From contig NZ_LGRA01000008.1 in assembly GCF_003116095.1 (NCBI RefSeq), positions 427,792 through 491,791 of the forward strand: 64,000 bases of DNA, read 5' to 3'. Below are positions 54,718 through 64,000 of the stretch, piece after piece. Positions within the stretch are counted from its first letter, which is position 1; each line of letters starts with the position of its first letter. The notes under the pieces were generated by a model. That model did no database searches. It saw only the letters and a program-made list of their open reading frames with translations, and was not told where the DNA came from. The DNA is from Azospirillum sp. TSO35-2. GTDB taxonomy: Bacteria > Pseudomonadota > Alphaproteobacteria > Azospirillales > Azospirillaceae. The position numbers were made by a program, and so were the translations under genes.

Positions 54718-56010
54718 ATGAACATCATCGACCGTCGCCTGAACCCGCAGGGCAAGAGCCTGGCCAACCGCCAGCGCTTCCTGCGCCGTGCCAAGGAACA
54801 GGTGGTCAAGGCGGTCCGCGACGCCTCGGGAAAACGGGGCATCCAGGATATCGAGAACGGCGAGAAGGTGACGATCGCCGCCGGCGGCGTGCGCGAGCCG
54901 TCCTTCCACCGCGCCTCCCAGGGCGGGGTGCGCGACTATGTCGTGCCGGGCAACAAGGAGTATGTGGAAGGCGACACCATCCAGCGCCCGGACGGCGGCG
55001 GCGGTGGCCGCGGCAGCGAGGGCAGCGCCGATGGCGAGGGCGAGGACGAGTTCCGCTTCGTCCTGTCGCGCGACGAGTTCCTCGACATCTTCCTGGAGGA
55101 TCTGGAGCTTCCCGACCTGGTGAAGCAGAAGGTCAAGCAGTCGGAATCGCACAGCCTGACGCGGGCCGGCTATTCGGTGTCGGGGTCGCCCGCCAACCTC
55201 AACCTGGTCCGCACCATGCGGAACAGCCTGTCGCGCCGCATCGCGCTGAAGCGGCCCAAGCGCGACGAGATCCTCGAGCTGGAAGCGATGCTGCGCGAGG
55301 CCGAGGAGGCCGGCGAGGACGCCGAGCAGATCCAGGCGCTGCGCGAACAGCTCGAACACATCGTCCTGCGCTCGCGCCGGATCCCCTTCATCGATCCGAT
55401 CGACGTCCGCTACAACCGGTTCGAATCGGTGCCGAAGCCGATCGCCCAGGCGGTGATGTTCTGCCTGATGGACGTGTCCGGCTCGATGACCGAGCACATG
55501 AAGGATCTGGCCAAGCGCTTCTTCATGCTGCTGTACCTGTTCCTGCGGCGGCGGTACCGCGCGGTCGACATCGTCTTCATCCGCCACACCCACGAGGCCA
55601 AGGAGGTCGACGAGGAAACCTTCTTCTACTCCACCGAGACCGGCGGCACCGTGGTGTCCACCGCGCTGGAGGAGATGCAGAAGGTGGTGCAGGAGCGCTA
55701 CCCGGACAACGAATGGAACATCTACGCCGCCCAGGCGTCGGACGGCGACAACATGTCGTCGGACAACGCCAAGTCGGCGACCCTGCTGCGCGACGTCATC
55801 CTGCCGATGTGCCAGTATTTCGCCTACATCGAGGTGGCGGCGGAACACAACATGGGCCTGTCGGCGCTGGGGCGCGAGACCGAGCTGTGGCGCACCTACA
55901 AGCAGGTGCAGAGCCCGGAACGCCCGCTGGCGATGCGCCGCGTCCGCTCGCGCCGGGAGATCTTCCCGGTCTTCCGCGAACTCTTCGCCCGCGAGAAGGC
56001 GGGGGCGTGA
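54718..56010 (+). CDS. yeaH: YeaH/YhbH family protein (DUF444)
   Basis: A 430-residue protein of the DUF444 family, with MNIIDRRLNPQGKSLANRQR at the start, an acidic Gly-rich linker (about 85-115), and a C-terminal VWA-like domain with FCLMDVSGSMTEHMKDLAKR (MIDAS DxSGS) near 247. Works with PrkA and SpoVR in stress responses, by conserved association; the biochemical role is unclear. A TTG codon directly before the ATG would only add one residue. GGGAGGG lies upstream. Confidence 0.94.
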   Translation: MNIIDRRLNPQGKSLANRQRFLRRAKEQVVKAVRDASGKRGIQDIENGEKVTIAAGGVREPSFHRASQGGVRDYVVPGNKEYVEGDTIQRPDGGGGGRGSEGSADGEGEDEFRFVLSRDEFLDIFLEDLELPDLVKQKVKQSESHSLTRAGYSVSGSPANLNLVRTMRNSLSRRIALKRPKRDEILELEAMLREAEEAGEDAEQIQALREQLEHIVLRSRRIPFIDPIDVRYNRFESVPKPIAQAVMFCLMDVSGSMTEHMKDLAKRFFMLLYLFLRRRYRAVDIVFIRHTHEAKEVDEETFFYSTETGGTVVSTALEEMQKVVQERYPDNEWNIYAAQASDGDNMSSDNAKSATLLRDVILPMCQYFAYIEVAAEHNMGLSALGRETELWRTYKQVQSPERPLAMRRVRSRREIFPVFRELFAREKAGA

Positions 56011-56061
56011 GGGGCAAGGGAATAAACACCGCCCCAGCGGGGCGGTAGGGGGAGATCGAGA

Positions 56062-57615
56062 ATGACCGCTGTGATCACCAGACCCGACGCGCTGCTGTAT
56101 GACGGCGTCGAGTGGGATTACGACAAGATCAAGCGCGTCTACGACGCCGTCGAGCACATCGCGCTGAAGGAGATGGGCCTCGACGTCTATCCCAACCAGA
56201 TCGAGGTCATCACGGCCGAGCAGATGCTCGACGCCTATTCGTCGATCGGCATGCCGCTGATGTACAAGCACTGGTCCTTCGGCAAGCATTTCGCCCGCGA
56301 CGAGATGATGTACCGCAAGGGCTACCGCGGCCTGGCCTACGAGATCGTCATCAACTCCAGTCCCTGCATCAGCTACATCATGGAAGAGAACACCATGACG
56401 ATGCAGACGCTGGTGATCGCCCACGCCGCCTTCGGCCACAACCATTTCTTCAAGAACAACCAGCTGTTCCAGCAATGGACCGACGCCCAGGGCATCCTGG
56501 ACTATCTGGAGTTCGCCAAGACCTACATCGCCCATTGCGAGGAGCGCTACGGCTACGCCGCGGTGGAGCGGGTGCTCGACGCCGCCCACGCGCTGATGAG
56601 CCAGGGCGTCCACAAATACCCCAAGAAGCGCTCCGACCTGCGAACCGAGCAGCGGCGCGAGCGCGAGCGGCAGGAATACCAGGACCAGACCTTCAACGAT
56701 TTGTGGCGCACCGTGCCGAAGCCGGCCGCCGGCCAGCGGCCCGCCAAGTCGGTGTCGGAGCGCAAGAAGCTGCTCGGCCTGCCGGAAGAGAACATCCTCT
56801 ATTTCCTGGAGAAGAAGGCGCCGCGGCTGGAGCATTGGCAGCGTGAGCTGCTGCGCATCGTCCGCCACATCTCCCAGTATTTCTACCCGCAGAAGCAAAC
56901 CAAGGTGATGAACGAGGGCTGCGCCACCTACACCCATTACCAGATCATGAGTCGCCTGCACGAGACCGGCCAGATCAGCGAAGGCGCCTTCCTGGAGTTC
57001 CTGCACTCCCACACCTCGGTGGTGTTCCAGCCGGAGTTCGACGACAAGCGTTTCTCCGGCCTGAACCCCTATGCGATCGGCTTCGCGATGATGCAGGACA
57101 TCGCCCGCATCGCCGAAAAGCCGACCGACGAGGACCGCCAGTGGTTCCCCGACCTCGCCGGCCGCGGCGACGGCATGGCGGCGGTGCGCGAGGCCTGGGC
57201 CAACTTCCGCGACGAGAGCTTCATCCTGCAGTATCTCAGCCCGCACCTGATGCGGAAGCTGAAGCTGTTCAGCGTGCGCGACGACGCGGAAGACCCCTAT
57301 CTGCTGGTCGATCACATCCACAACGAGCGCGGCTACCGCGACATCCGCAAGAAGCTGGCCCGCCAGTACGACCTGGGCTACCTGGAGCCGGACATCCAGA
57401 TCGTCGACGTCGATCTGGCCGGCGACCGCAAGCTGATCCTGCAGCACCGCGTCACCAACGGCGTGCTGCTGGACGAAAGCGACGCCAAGGCGGTGCTGCG
57501 CCACATCGCCAACCTGTGGGGCTACGAGGTGCAGCTGATCGAGGTGTCGGCGATCTCCGAAGCGATCCTGAAGGAACACGCCGTCACCGCACCCAGCGGG
57601 ATCGGCGTGGGCTGA
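56062..57615 (+). CDS. spoVR: SpoVR family protein
   Basis: A 517-residue protein of the SpoVR/YcgB family. Conserved segments include the N-terminal EMGLDVYPNQIEVIT, YEIVINSSPCISYIMEEN, IAHAAFGHNHFFKNN and NEGCATYTHYQIM. Third gene of the stress cluster; only 51 bases separate it from yeaH. First described in Bacillus sporulation, but here in a non-spore former it is associated with PrkA. Molecular function unknown. Confidence 0.94.
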   Translation: MTAVITRPDALLYDGVEWDYDKIKRVYDAVEHIALKEMGLDVYPNQIEVITAEQMLDAYSSIGMPLMYKHWSFGKHFARDEMMYRKGYRGLAYEIVINSSPCISYIMEENTMTMQTLVIAHAAFGHNHFFKNNQLFQQWTDAQGILDYLEFAKTYIAHCEERYGYAAVERVLDAAHALMSQGVHKYPKKRSDLRTEQRRERERQEYQDQTFNDLWRTVPKPAAGQRPAKSVSERKKLLGLPEENILYFLEKKAPRLEHWQRELLRIVRHISQYFYPQKQTKVMNEGCATYTHYQIMSRLHETGQISEGAFLEFLHSHTSVVFQPEFDDKRFSGLNPYAIGFAMMQDIARIAEKPTDEDRQWFPDLAGRGDGMAAVREAWANFRDESFILQYLSPHLMRKLKLFSVRDDAEDPYLLVDHIHNERGYRDIRKKLARQYDLGYLEPDIQIVDVDLAGDRKLILQHRVTNGVLLDESDAKAVLRHIANLWGYEVQLIEVSAISEAILKEHAVTAPSGIGVG

Positions 57616-57664
57616 GGCGGGCAACCCTGTCCCGCTTTCGGCGGACCGGAGGTCCGCCGGGGCG

Positions 57665-58486
57665 TCAGCGTTCCGGTTCCGGCTTGATGCCGGCGTCCTT
57701 CATGGCGTGCATCAGGTCCAGGATCACCGTGCTGATGTCGGGGAAGGACAGCGCCACGCCGTGGCGGTCGGGATCGACGCGGACGACGTGGGCGATCTGC
57801 CGGCCGCCGACGCCCGGCACCTCCGGGCAGTGCAGCTCCAGCCGCAGCTTGCCGCCCATGGCGTGCGAGAACTCCTCCGGCGGCAGGTCGACCAGCAGGC
57901 CGCGGGTCGACCAGTTGATGGTGGTGCAGCGCCGCCCCTCGGCGTCCACCTGCAGCACCGGGTCCATGTAGCGGATCGAACGCCGCCGTTCGATGCCGTT
58001 GGGCGGCTTGGCGCCGACGTCGTGCTGCTCCAGCTTGCGGCGGGACGCTTCCTTGGTGCGGTCGTCGACGCCGTCCTTGCTGGTCATCAGCGCCGCCTGC
58101 ACCCGCCGCTCGACGCCGTGGCGGAACTCGTCGTCGGCGCCGAAGCGCAGGGCCTTGGCGAAATGGTCCTTGGCCTGGGTCAGCAGCGCGTTGCGGCCCT
58201 TCTCGTCGCCGTGGTGGCCGCAGCGTTCGGCCTGGACCAGCAGCGAATCGACGCTGCGCTGGTAGGCGCCGCGCTGGATGGCGCGGGTGATCTCACGGAA
58301 CTCGGCGGCGCGCACGCTGGGAAACTCGCGGGTCTTCAGCAGCCCGGCCATCCCCTCGGCCAGCGAATCGACGCGGGTGGGATCGCCGCTCTCCGCCTCG
58401 TGGCGCAGGCGCCGCACCGCCTCCTCCGCCTTGCGAAGCAGAGAGTCTTCAAGCTTGCGGCGTTGGTCGGCGTCCATCACGGGCAT
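57665..58486 (-). CDS. PilZ domain protein
   Basis: A 273-residue protein with a helical N-terminal half (about 1-165) and a C-terminal PilZ domain (about 170-265). The cyclic-di-GMP motifs RRRSIRYMDP (RxxxR) and NWSTRGLLVDLP (D/NxSxxG) are intact, so it probably binds the messenger. Start at 58486 is chosen because GGAAGG lies seven bases upstream; longer starts at 58501 and 58513 lack a ribosome site. It is convergent with spoVR and may respond to proteins such as the GGDEF-EAL protein at 3836. Confidence 0.87.
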   Translation of the reverse strand: MPVMDADQRRKLEDSLLRKAEEAVRRLRHEAESGDPTRVDSLAEGMAGLLKTREFPSVRAAEFREITRAIQRGAYQRSVDSLLVQAERCGHHGDEKGRNALLTQAKDHFAKALRFGADDEFRHGVERRVQAALMTSKDGVDDRTKEASRRKLEQHDVGAKPPNGIERRRSIRYMDPVLQVDAEGRRCTTINWSTRGLLVDLPPEEFSHAMGGKLRLELHCPEVPGVGGRQIAHVVRVDPDRHGVALSFPDISTVILDLMHAMKDAGIKPEPER

Positions 58487-58711
58487 GTTGCTGCCTTCCA
58501 TGGGGGGCAACACCGTAAGGATACCTCACGATTGGCGATGGCAACAGCATCGGTTGCCGCAACGCGCCCGTCGAGGCATGGTTAACGCCCCCCTTGCGGT
58601 TGGTCGCAATGGGAGCGGACCCGACTCGCCGCGAGCCGGCATCACCCTTTCTTATCGTCCGAGACACATGGGAAGGGCGGCCGCAACGCTGTGGCCGGGG
58701 GCGAGGGCGCG

Positions 58712-59812
58712 ATGAGCGATGCGACGAACACGGGTGCCGGACAGGATCGGGCGGGGATGGAGATGCTGGCCACCGCCCTGGCGAGCCTGCTGAACGAGGA
58801 CACCGCCAGCCCGGCGCCGGCGCGGTCGGCGCTGGTCGCCGTCGCCCTGGGCGGGCGGAGCGATGGGGAGCCGGCGCGCATACGCTCCTTCGCCCTGCGC
58901 CGGGCCGACCGGGCGGCGGAGGTGGCGTTGCCGGCGGTCGACCGCCGCGGCCTGATCTACAGCCTGACCAAGACCATGCTGGCCGCCGCGGTGCTGCGCT
59001 TTGCCGCCCGTGGCGTCGTCGATCTCGACGGGGCGGCGGAGCGCTGGTTGCCCGAACTGGCCGGGCGGGCGGAGCCGGTCAGCGTCGCGCACATCCTGGC
59101 CCACCGCGCCGGCCTGCCCGATTACGGCGGCCGGGCCGATTACCGCACCGCCGTCGCCGCCGGGGACGAGCCGTGGAGCGGCGACGAGTATCTGGAGCGC
59201 TGCGGGGTGGCGGGGCCGCCGGTCGGCGCCTTCGCCTATTCCAACATCGGCTACCTGCTGGTCGGCCGGCTGCTGGAGCGCGCCGGCAACGCCCCGCTGG
59301 CCGACGTGATGACGCGCGAGGTGTTCGGGCCGCTGGGGCTGGCGTCGGCGACGATGCCGCGGACCCGCGCCGACCTTGGCGGGCTGTTCTTCGGGCCGAG
59401 CCCGACCTTCGGCGACGCGCCGGTGGCCGAGCGCTACCACCCCGGCTGGGTGTCGCACGGCGTGGTGGCGATGGCCGCGGCGGACGCCGCCCGGCTGCTG
59501 CACGGGCTGACCGAGGATTACCTGCCGGGCGCGCTGCTGCGCCGGATGCACGACGGCCTGCCGGTCGGCGGCCCGATGGGCGGGCGCCCGTGGGTCGAAC
59601 CGTCCTATGGGCTGGGGACGATGGTGGAGCTGGACCCGGCGGCCGGGCCCTATTGGGGACACACCGGCGGCGGGCCGGGGGTGACGCCGGTCGCCTACCA
59701 CGCGCCCGGCCCCAACCCGGTGTCGGTCGCCGTCCTGCTCGACGGCGAGGACGGGGCGCTGGCCGAATGGATGGCGGTCGAGGCGATCCATCGCCTGCGC
59801 GGCGGCCGCTGA
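58712..59812 (+). CDS. Class C beta-lactamase-fold serine hydrolase
   Basis: A 366-residue serine hydrolase. Motifs: SxxK as IYSLTKTM near 83, YxN as FAYSNIGYLL near 175, and HTG as YWGHTGGGPG near 315. No clear signal peptide, so a cytoplasmic esterase-type role is more likely than a periplasmic beta-lactamase. The ATG at 58712 has GAGGG upstream; a GTG 21 bases earlier is possible. Substrate unknown. Confidence 0.88.
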   Translation: MSDATNTGAGQDRAGMEMLATALASLLNEDTASPAPARSALVAVALGGRSDGEPARIRSFALRRADRAAEVALPAVDRRGLIYSLTKTMLAAAVLRFAARGVVDLDGAAERWLPELAGRAEPVSVAHILAHRAGLPDYGGRADYRTAVAAGDEPWSGDEYLERCGVAGPPVGAFAYSNIGYLLVGRLLERAGNAPLADVMTREVFGPLGLASATMPRTRADLGGLFFGPSPTFGDAPVAERYHPGWVSHGVVAMAAADAARLLHGLTEDYLPGALLRRMHDGLPVGGPMGGRPWVEPSYGLGTMVELDPAAGPYWGHTGGGPGVTPVAYHAPGPNPVSVAVLLDGEDGALAEWMAVEAIHRLRGGR

Positions 59813-59994
59813 GGCGCGGCGGCGGCGCCTCCCACCGCCCACCCTCCGCCGCTTGCCCCACCGCTTGTCCACCATCCGGGCGTGCCCATCTTCCATCATA
59901 AGGGGGACAATCCGGCTGCCCGGGCGGTAGGATTGCCGCAAGGGACCGGCCGGAACGGCGTCCCGGCAAGAACCGGTTGGGGAGGACGAGGCGT

Positions 59995-61731
59995 ATGGGA
60001 GAAGCGGCCCGCACAATGCCCGATTACCCGTGGCTGGCGTCGTACCCGCCCACCGTGGATTGGGCGATGCCGATCCCGGCCCTGCCGCTGACCGTCCTGC
60101 TGGACGACGCGGTGGAGCGCCACGGCGACAAGCCCTGCCTGAACTTCCTGGGCAAGCGCACCAGCTACCGCGAGCTTGGCCGGCTGGTCGATCAGGCGGC
60201 CTGCGGCTTCCAGGCGATCGGGGTGGGGAAGGGCACGCGGGTCGGGCTGTTCCTGCCCAACACCCCCTATTACGTCATCGCCTTCTACGGCATCCTGAAG
60301 GCCGGCGGCACGGTGGTGAACTTCAACCCGCTCTACGCCGAGCGCGAGCTGATCCACCAGATCGGCGACAGCGACATCGACCTGATGGTCACGCTGGACC
60401 TGAAGATCCTCTACGACAAGATGGCGCGCATGCTGGCCGAGACCCGGCTGAAGCGCCTGCTGATCGGCCGGATGGCCGACATCCTGCCCTTTCCGAAGAA
60501 CTGGCTGTTCCCCATCGCCAAGCGGGCGGAGGTCGCGGCGATCCCGCGCGACGACCGCCACCTGTTCTTCGCCGACCTGCTCGCCAACGACGGCCGGCCG
60601 GCGCCGGTGTCGATCGACCCGCGCGCCGACGTGGCGGTGCTGCAATACACCGGCGGCACCACCGGCGTGCCCAAGGGCGCCATGCTGACCCACGCCAACC
60701 TCTACGCCAACACCATGCAGTGCGCCGCCTGGTACGAGGCGAAGGAGCGGCGCCCCACCGAAAGCGGAGAGGACGGGCAGGAGAAGCTGCTGGGCGTGCT
60801 GCCGCTGTTCCACGTCTTCGCCATGACCGCGGTGATGAATTTCGGCCTGCGCATGGGGGCGGAGATCGTGCTGCTGCCGCGCTTCGAGCTGGAACAGGTG
60901 ATGCGGACCCTGGCGAAGGAGCGGATCACCCTGTTCCCCGCCGTGCCGACCATCTACACCGCGATCAACCACCACCGGTCGCTGAAGGACTACGACCTGT
61001 CCAGCATCCGCTTCTGCATGTCCGGCGGGGCGCCGCTGCCGCTGGAGGTGAAGGAGGCGTTCGAGCGCACGACCGGCTGCACGCTGGTCGAGGGCTACGG
61101 CCTGTCGGAATGCTCGCCGGTCGCCACGGTGAACCCGGCGGTGCTGCACCCGACCAAGAAGGGCTCCATCGGCCTGCCGCTGCCCGGCACGGTGGTGGAG
61201 ATCGTCAGCCTGGACGAGCCGCGCCGCGTCCTGCCCCCCGGCGAGAAGGGCGAGGTCTGCATCCGCGGCCCGCAGGTGATGGCGGGCTATTGGCGCCGGC
61301 CGGCCGAAACGGCCCAGACGCTGGTCGACGGCCGCCTGCACACCGGCGACGTCGGCATCATGGACGCCGACGGCTACACCACCATCGTCGACCGCATCAA
61401 GGACATGATCCTGTGCAGCGGCTTCAACGTCTACCCGCGCAACGTCGAGGAGGCGATCTACCTCCATCCCGCCGTCGCCGAATGCGTGGTGGCCGGCATC
61501 CCCGACGAGTATCGCGGCCAGACGGTGAAGGCCTATGTCCGGCTGGACGAGGGCCGCAACCTGACCGCCGACGAGCTGGTCGCCTTCCTGAAGGACAAGC
61601 TGTCGCCGATCGAGATGCCCAAGGTCGTGGAGTTCCGGCGGGAACTGCCCAAGACGATGATCGGCAAACTGTCGCGCAAGGCCCTGCTCGACGAGGAGGG
61701 CCGCAAGCGCAGCGCCGGAGGTCCGGCGTGA
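59995..61731 (+). CDS. fadD: Long-chain fatty-acyl-CoA ligase
   Basis: A 578-residue AMP-forming acyl-CoA synthetase. It has [19 protein letters not shown] near 217-235, [10 protein letters not shown] near 365, the ATP-binding [14 protein letters not shown] near 450, and the C-terminal [20 protein letters not shown] plus catalytic Lys in [12 protein letters not shown]. The ATG at 59995 lies eight bases after GGGAGGA. Chain-length preference is inferred from resemblance to FadD. It is coupled to the acylphosphatase gene. Confidence 0.92.
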   Translation: MGEAARTMPDYPWLASYPPTVDWAMPIPALPLTVLLDDAVERHGDKPCLNFLGKRTSYRELGRLVDQAACGFQAIGVGKGTRVGLFLPNTPYYVIAFYGILKAGGTVVNFNPLYAERELIHQIGDSDIDLMVTLDLKILYDKMARMLAETRLKRLLIGRMADILPFPKNWLFPIAKRAEVAAIPRDDRHLFFADLLANDGRPAPVSIDPRADVAVLQYTGGTTGVPKGAMLTHANLYANTMQCAAWYEAKERRPTESGEDGQEKLLGVLPLFHVFAMTAVMNFGLRMGAEIVLLPRFELEQVMRTLAKERITLFPAVPTIYTAINHHRSLKDYDLSSIRFCMSGGAPLPLEVKEAFERTTGCTLVEGYGLSECSPVATVNPAVLHPTKKGSIGLPLPGTVVEIVSLDEPRRVLPPGEKGEVCIRGPQVMAGYWRRPAETAQTLVDGRLHTGDVGIMDADGYTTIVDRIKDMILCSGFNVYPRNVEEAIYLHPAVAECVVAGIPDEYRGQTVKAYVRLDEGRNLTADELVAFLKDKLSPIEMPKVVEFRRELPKTMIGKLSRKALLDEEGRKRSAGGPA

Positions 61732-62039
61732 CCGCCGGTCCGCCATCCGGCTCCGCCCCCGACCGCAAGGCCGTCCGCGCCCGCATCATCGGCCGGGTGC
61801 AGGGGGTGTGGTACCGCGGCTGGACGGTGGAGACCGCGACCGGGCTCGGCCTCAGCGGCTGGGTGCGCAACCGGTCCGACGGCACGGTGGAGGCGCTGTT
61901 CGCCGGCCCCGCCGACGCCGTTGACCGCATGCTGGCGGCCTGTCGCCGCGGCCCCGGCGCCGCCGTGGTGCGCGACGTGGTGACCGAACCCGCCCAGGAT
62001 GTCGGCGCGACCGGGTTCGAGCAGCGGCCGACGCTGTAA
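61728..62039 (+). CDS. acyP: Acylphosphatase
   Basis: A 103-residue enzyme that hydrolyses acyl phosphates. The phosphate loop [15 protein letters not shown] (catalytic Arg near 31) and [20 protein letters not shown] (catalytic Asn) are intact. It starts with GTG overlapping the fadD stop and has GGAGG upstream, so it is translationally coupled. Confidence 0.92.
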   Translation: MTAGPPSGSAPDRKAVRARIIGRVQGVWYRGWTVETATGLGLSGWVRNRSDGTVEALFAGPADAVDRMLAACRRGPGAAVVRDVVTEPAQDVGATGFEQRPTL

Positions 62040-62112
62040 GCCGCTCCATTAGCACTCCGCTAACCATGACGGCGTCAGGATGGGGCGGACGCGGATTGGG
62101 GATGGCAGCGGC

Positions 62113-62967
62113 ATGAGCGACGTCGCGGGCATGAAAGCCATGCTGGCCGGCGTCTTCGCCAAGGCGGCGGAGGCGAAGGGCAAGGCTGTCCGCAAGCCGC
62201 CGCCGCCCGATCCCCGCCGCCCCGCCGCGCCGTCGCGCACCGGGGCGGAGCCGGCCGTGCTGCTCGACGTCGGCCAACGTGACGGGGCGGTGGAGGCGGT
62301 TGGCGATCCTTTGGCCGGAGCGCCGCCGCCGGGCCTGGACGGGCGCCTCGACGCCGCGATGCCGGTGATGGCGCGTGACCTCGGCCGGCTGCTGACGGCG
62401 TTCGGGGCGGACGACGGCGCGACCGACGCGGTCTTGCGGGCCTTCGCAGGCCGCTTCGGCACGGAGGACCGGCGGACCGCCGCCGCGATGCTGGACGGCG
62501 CGCTGACGGGCGCCGTGGTGGCGGTGCAGGGCGTTGACCTGTCACTTGCGCCGGGCGTGCCGCCGCAGGTCCATTTCGACCGCGCTACCCTGTCGATGGA
62601 ACACCCACCCGGCGAAGCTCCGGCCCTGGGCCTCGCCGCCATGCTCGGCGCGCTGCGGTCCGCCCGTCGCCCGTCGCCGGAGCCGGGACTGACCATCCGC
62701 GCCGACGAAATCGACGCCGACGCGCTCGACCACCTGACGACGGCGCTGAGCCGCGCCATGACCGCACCGCCGCCGCAATTGCAGGGCTGGCTGGAGGGGC
62801 AGGCCATCCTGTCGCCTGACGGGGCGGTGGTGGACGGCGAACCGCTGGCGCTGTCGCTCGACCTCAAGGCCGCGCTGCCGCCGTCCGCCGCGGCGCCGGC
62901 CAACGCCGCCAGCGACAAGGCGGTCGGCGCGCCGATCAGGGAGCCAGGATTCGATGTCCGAATTTGA
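62113..62967 (+). CDS. Uncharacterised protein (284 aa)
   Basis: A soluble Ala/Pro-rich protein with a basic N-terminal linker (about 20-50) and a structured middle (about 75-250). Not recognised. The ATG at 62113 follows GGGGATGGCAG; an upstream start at 62080 is possible. It overlaps the next gene by 14 bases, so the two form a unit. Confidence 0.68.
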   Translation: MSDVAGMKAMLAGVFAKAAEAKGKAVRKPPPPDPRRPAAPSRTGAEPAVLLDVGQRDGAVEAVGDPLAGAPPPGLDGRLDAAMPVMARDLGRLLTAFGADDGATDAVLRAFAGRFGTEDRRTAAAMLDGALTGAVVAVQGVDLSLAPGVPPQVHFDRATLSMEHPPGEAPALGLAAMLGALRSARRPSPEPGLTIRADEIDADALDHLTTALSRAMTAPPPQLQGWLEGQAILSPDGAVVDGEPLALSLDLKAALPPSAAAPANAASDKAVGAPIREPGFDVRI

Positions 62968-63484
62968 GCCGCGCCGCGCCGCGACCGTGTCTTTCCGCTG
63001 CGGTGCCGTCGCGCTGCTGGTCCTGCTCGCCGCCGCCCCGGCGCTGGCGGCCAGCGCGCTGGACCGCACGCAGTCGGACCACATGGCGCCACCGCCGCCG
63101 GATGGGAACCTTCCCATCGCGCCGCCCATCGTGCAGTACGCGCTGCCGCCGCAATGGATGACGATCCGCTCCAAGGAGGACTGGCGCAAGGCCGGCAAGT
63201 TCGAGAAGGAGCTGAGCAAGGACTGCGCCGCGCTGCGCTTCAACGAGATATCGCCGCTGCGATTCCGCGCCTATTTCAAGGGCGAGGTGATGGGGGTCGC
63301 CTTCGGGCACGGGCTGAACCTGCGCGATCCCGGCAAGAAGGCCGACCGCAAGAAGATCTACCTGTTCCACAACGGCGATTCGACCGGTTGCACCGTGCAG
63401 TCGATGGACAACCAGGACCCCCGCGTGAACCCCGCCGCCGGTCAGGCGACCACCCCGACCGGCAGCGGCTTCAAGAAATACTAG
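62954..63484 (+). CDS. Exported uncharacterised protein (176 aa)
   Basis: A signal-peptide-like N-terminus (hydrophobic 15-32, cut likely after ALA) is followed by a Pro-rich stretch and a small domain with [19 protein letters not shown] and two cysteines. Family unknown. Its stop overlaps that of lipB on the other strand by four bases. Confidence 0.7.
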   Translation: MSEFEPRRAATVSFRCGAVALLVLLAAAPALAASALDRTQSDHMAPPPPDGNLPIAPPIVQYALPPQWMTIRSKEDWRKAGKFEKELSKDCAALRFNEISPLRFRAYFKGEVMGVAFGHGLNLRDPGKKADRKKIYLFHNGDSTGCTVQSMDNQDPRVNPAAGQATTPTGSGFKKY

Positions 63485-64000
63485 GCGCCGTCGCCGTCCC
63501 CCGTTCCTTCCTCCCCGCGCATCGGCCCGCCGAACACCTCCGGCCAAGCGGCGATCAGCGCGGAGTCGACGTCCTCCATCGTCACCAGCTGGCCGAGCGC
63601 CACGATGGAGGTCACGCCATGCTCGGCGATGCCGCAGGGGACGATGCCGCCGAAGTGCGACAGGTCGGGCTCCACGTTCAGCGCGATGCCGTGGAAGCTG
63701 ACCCAGCGCCGCACGCGCACGCCGATGGCGGCGATCTTGTCCTCCTGGCCGCGCAGGCCGCCGTAGGGCTGCTTGTCGACCCAGATGCCGACGCGGCCCT
63801 CCCGCCGCTCGCCCTTGATGTTGAAGGCGGCGAGCGTCCGGATGATCCATTCCTCCAGGTCGCGGACGAAGGCGCGGATGTCGGCGCCGCGCGCCTTCAG
63901 GTCCAGCATCACATAGGCCACGCGCTGGCCCGGCCCATGGTAGGTGTACTGGCCGCCGCGGCCGCTGCGGTACACCGGGAAGCGGTCGGCCTCCAGCAGG
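63481..64000 (-). CDS. lipB: Octanoyltransferase LipB, 5' end missing
   Basis: Transfers octanoyl groups from acyl carrier protein to lipoyl domains, the first step of lipoate synthesis. The gene runs off the right edge of the window, so its start is not seen. Visible motifs are [40 protein letters not shown] and the catalytic Cys in GGIVPCGI, with the preceding Lys. About 173 residues are present, including the whole active site. Confidence 0.93.
   Translation of the reverse strand, partial: LLEADRFPVYRSGRGGQYTYHGPGQRVAYVMLDLKARGADIRAFVRDLEEWIIRTLAAFNIKGERREGRVGIWVDKQPYGGLRGQEDKIAAIGVRVRRWVSFHGIALNVEPDLSHFGGIVPCGIAEHGVTSIVALGQLVTMEDVDSALIAAWPEVFGGPMRGEEGTGDGDGA

Noticed and set aside
54619..57624. 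Leftward frame of about 1000 codons opposite yeaH and spoVR
   Set aside because: No recognisable domain, composition of a shadow frame, and two well-known genes occupy the plus strand.

Overview
The window is a GC-rich stretch of a bacterial chromosome whose gene content points to an alphaproteobacterium of the Rhodospirillales, probably Azospirillum-like. The pointers are class I lysyl-tRNA synthetase, a short GluQ-type synthetase, a COQ7 hydroxylase, ArgJ, a BigR/SqrR-like sulfur regulator beside an RND pump, and long domain-stacked GGDEF-EAL signalling proteins. Assignment to a genus is inference from gene content. Most of the window is ordinary core chromosome. About 19.4 kb in the middle (19931-39347) is an integrated mobile element in a tRNA-Leu gene.

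Left core (1-19930): an uncharacterised Cys-rich protein, lysK, an SMR exporter, a membrane-bound periplasmic-sensor PAS-GGDEF-EAL protein, a GAF protein, mscL, secA, an exported PpiC-type foldase, argJ and a mutT-like Nudix gene. Next come a promoter-hairpins-terminator unit that looks like a small RNA gene (about 14010-14196), recQ, tRNA-Thr, map-sfsA, a CinA/MoaB-like gene, two small membrane proteins and tRNA-Leu(UAA).

Integrated element (19931-39347): it is bounded by a 55/56-nt direct repeat of the 3' part of tRNA-Leu. A tyrosine integrase sits just inside the right end, and paired AGCAATCAC arm-type sites lie at both ends. Left to right it holds an unknown 469-aa gene, two paralogous excisionase-like HTH genes, a tightly coupled replication block (DUF1376-type protein, TOPRIM-helicase) and a row of small genes. 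Then follow a 595-aa phage-like protein and a TnpB RNA-guided nuclease gene with a short CRISPR-like array directly after its stop codon. The right half carries a lipoprotein, an XRE regulator, a periplasmic binding protein, several unknown genes, a GNAT-like gene, and a two-gene toxin-antitoxin unit with its own promoter and operator. I see no terminase large subunit, portal, capsid or tail gene, so it resembles a phage satellite or integrative element more than a complete prophage.

Right core (39348-64000): a BigR-like regulator with a DUF2892 membrane protein and a CMD/AhpD protein stands divergent from an RND adaptor-permease pair and a rhodanese. Then come a type-I-secreted RTX protein with four 40-residue repeats, tRNA-Leu(CAA), dsbB-coq7, an HNH nuclease, gluQ, two Nudix/receiver genes, and the prkA-yeaH-spoVR stress cluster preceded by about 900 bases without a gene. 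A PilZ protein, a class C beta-lactamase-fold hydrolase, a fatty-acyl-CoA ligase coupled to acylphosphatase, two uncharacterised genes and the 3' part of lipB complete the window.

The most unusual feature is the TnpB gene followed by three well-conserved 36-nt repeats plus one degenerate copy, separated by 30, 30 and 28-nt unique sequences. This is the layout expected of a TnpB guide-RNA scaffold turned into a minimal CRISPR array. A competing explanation, a plain 66-bp tandem repeat, is set out in the findings.
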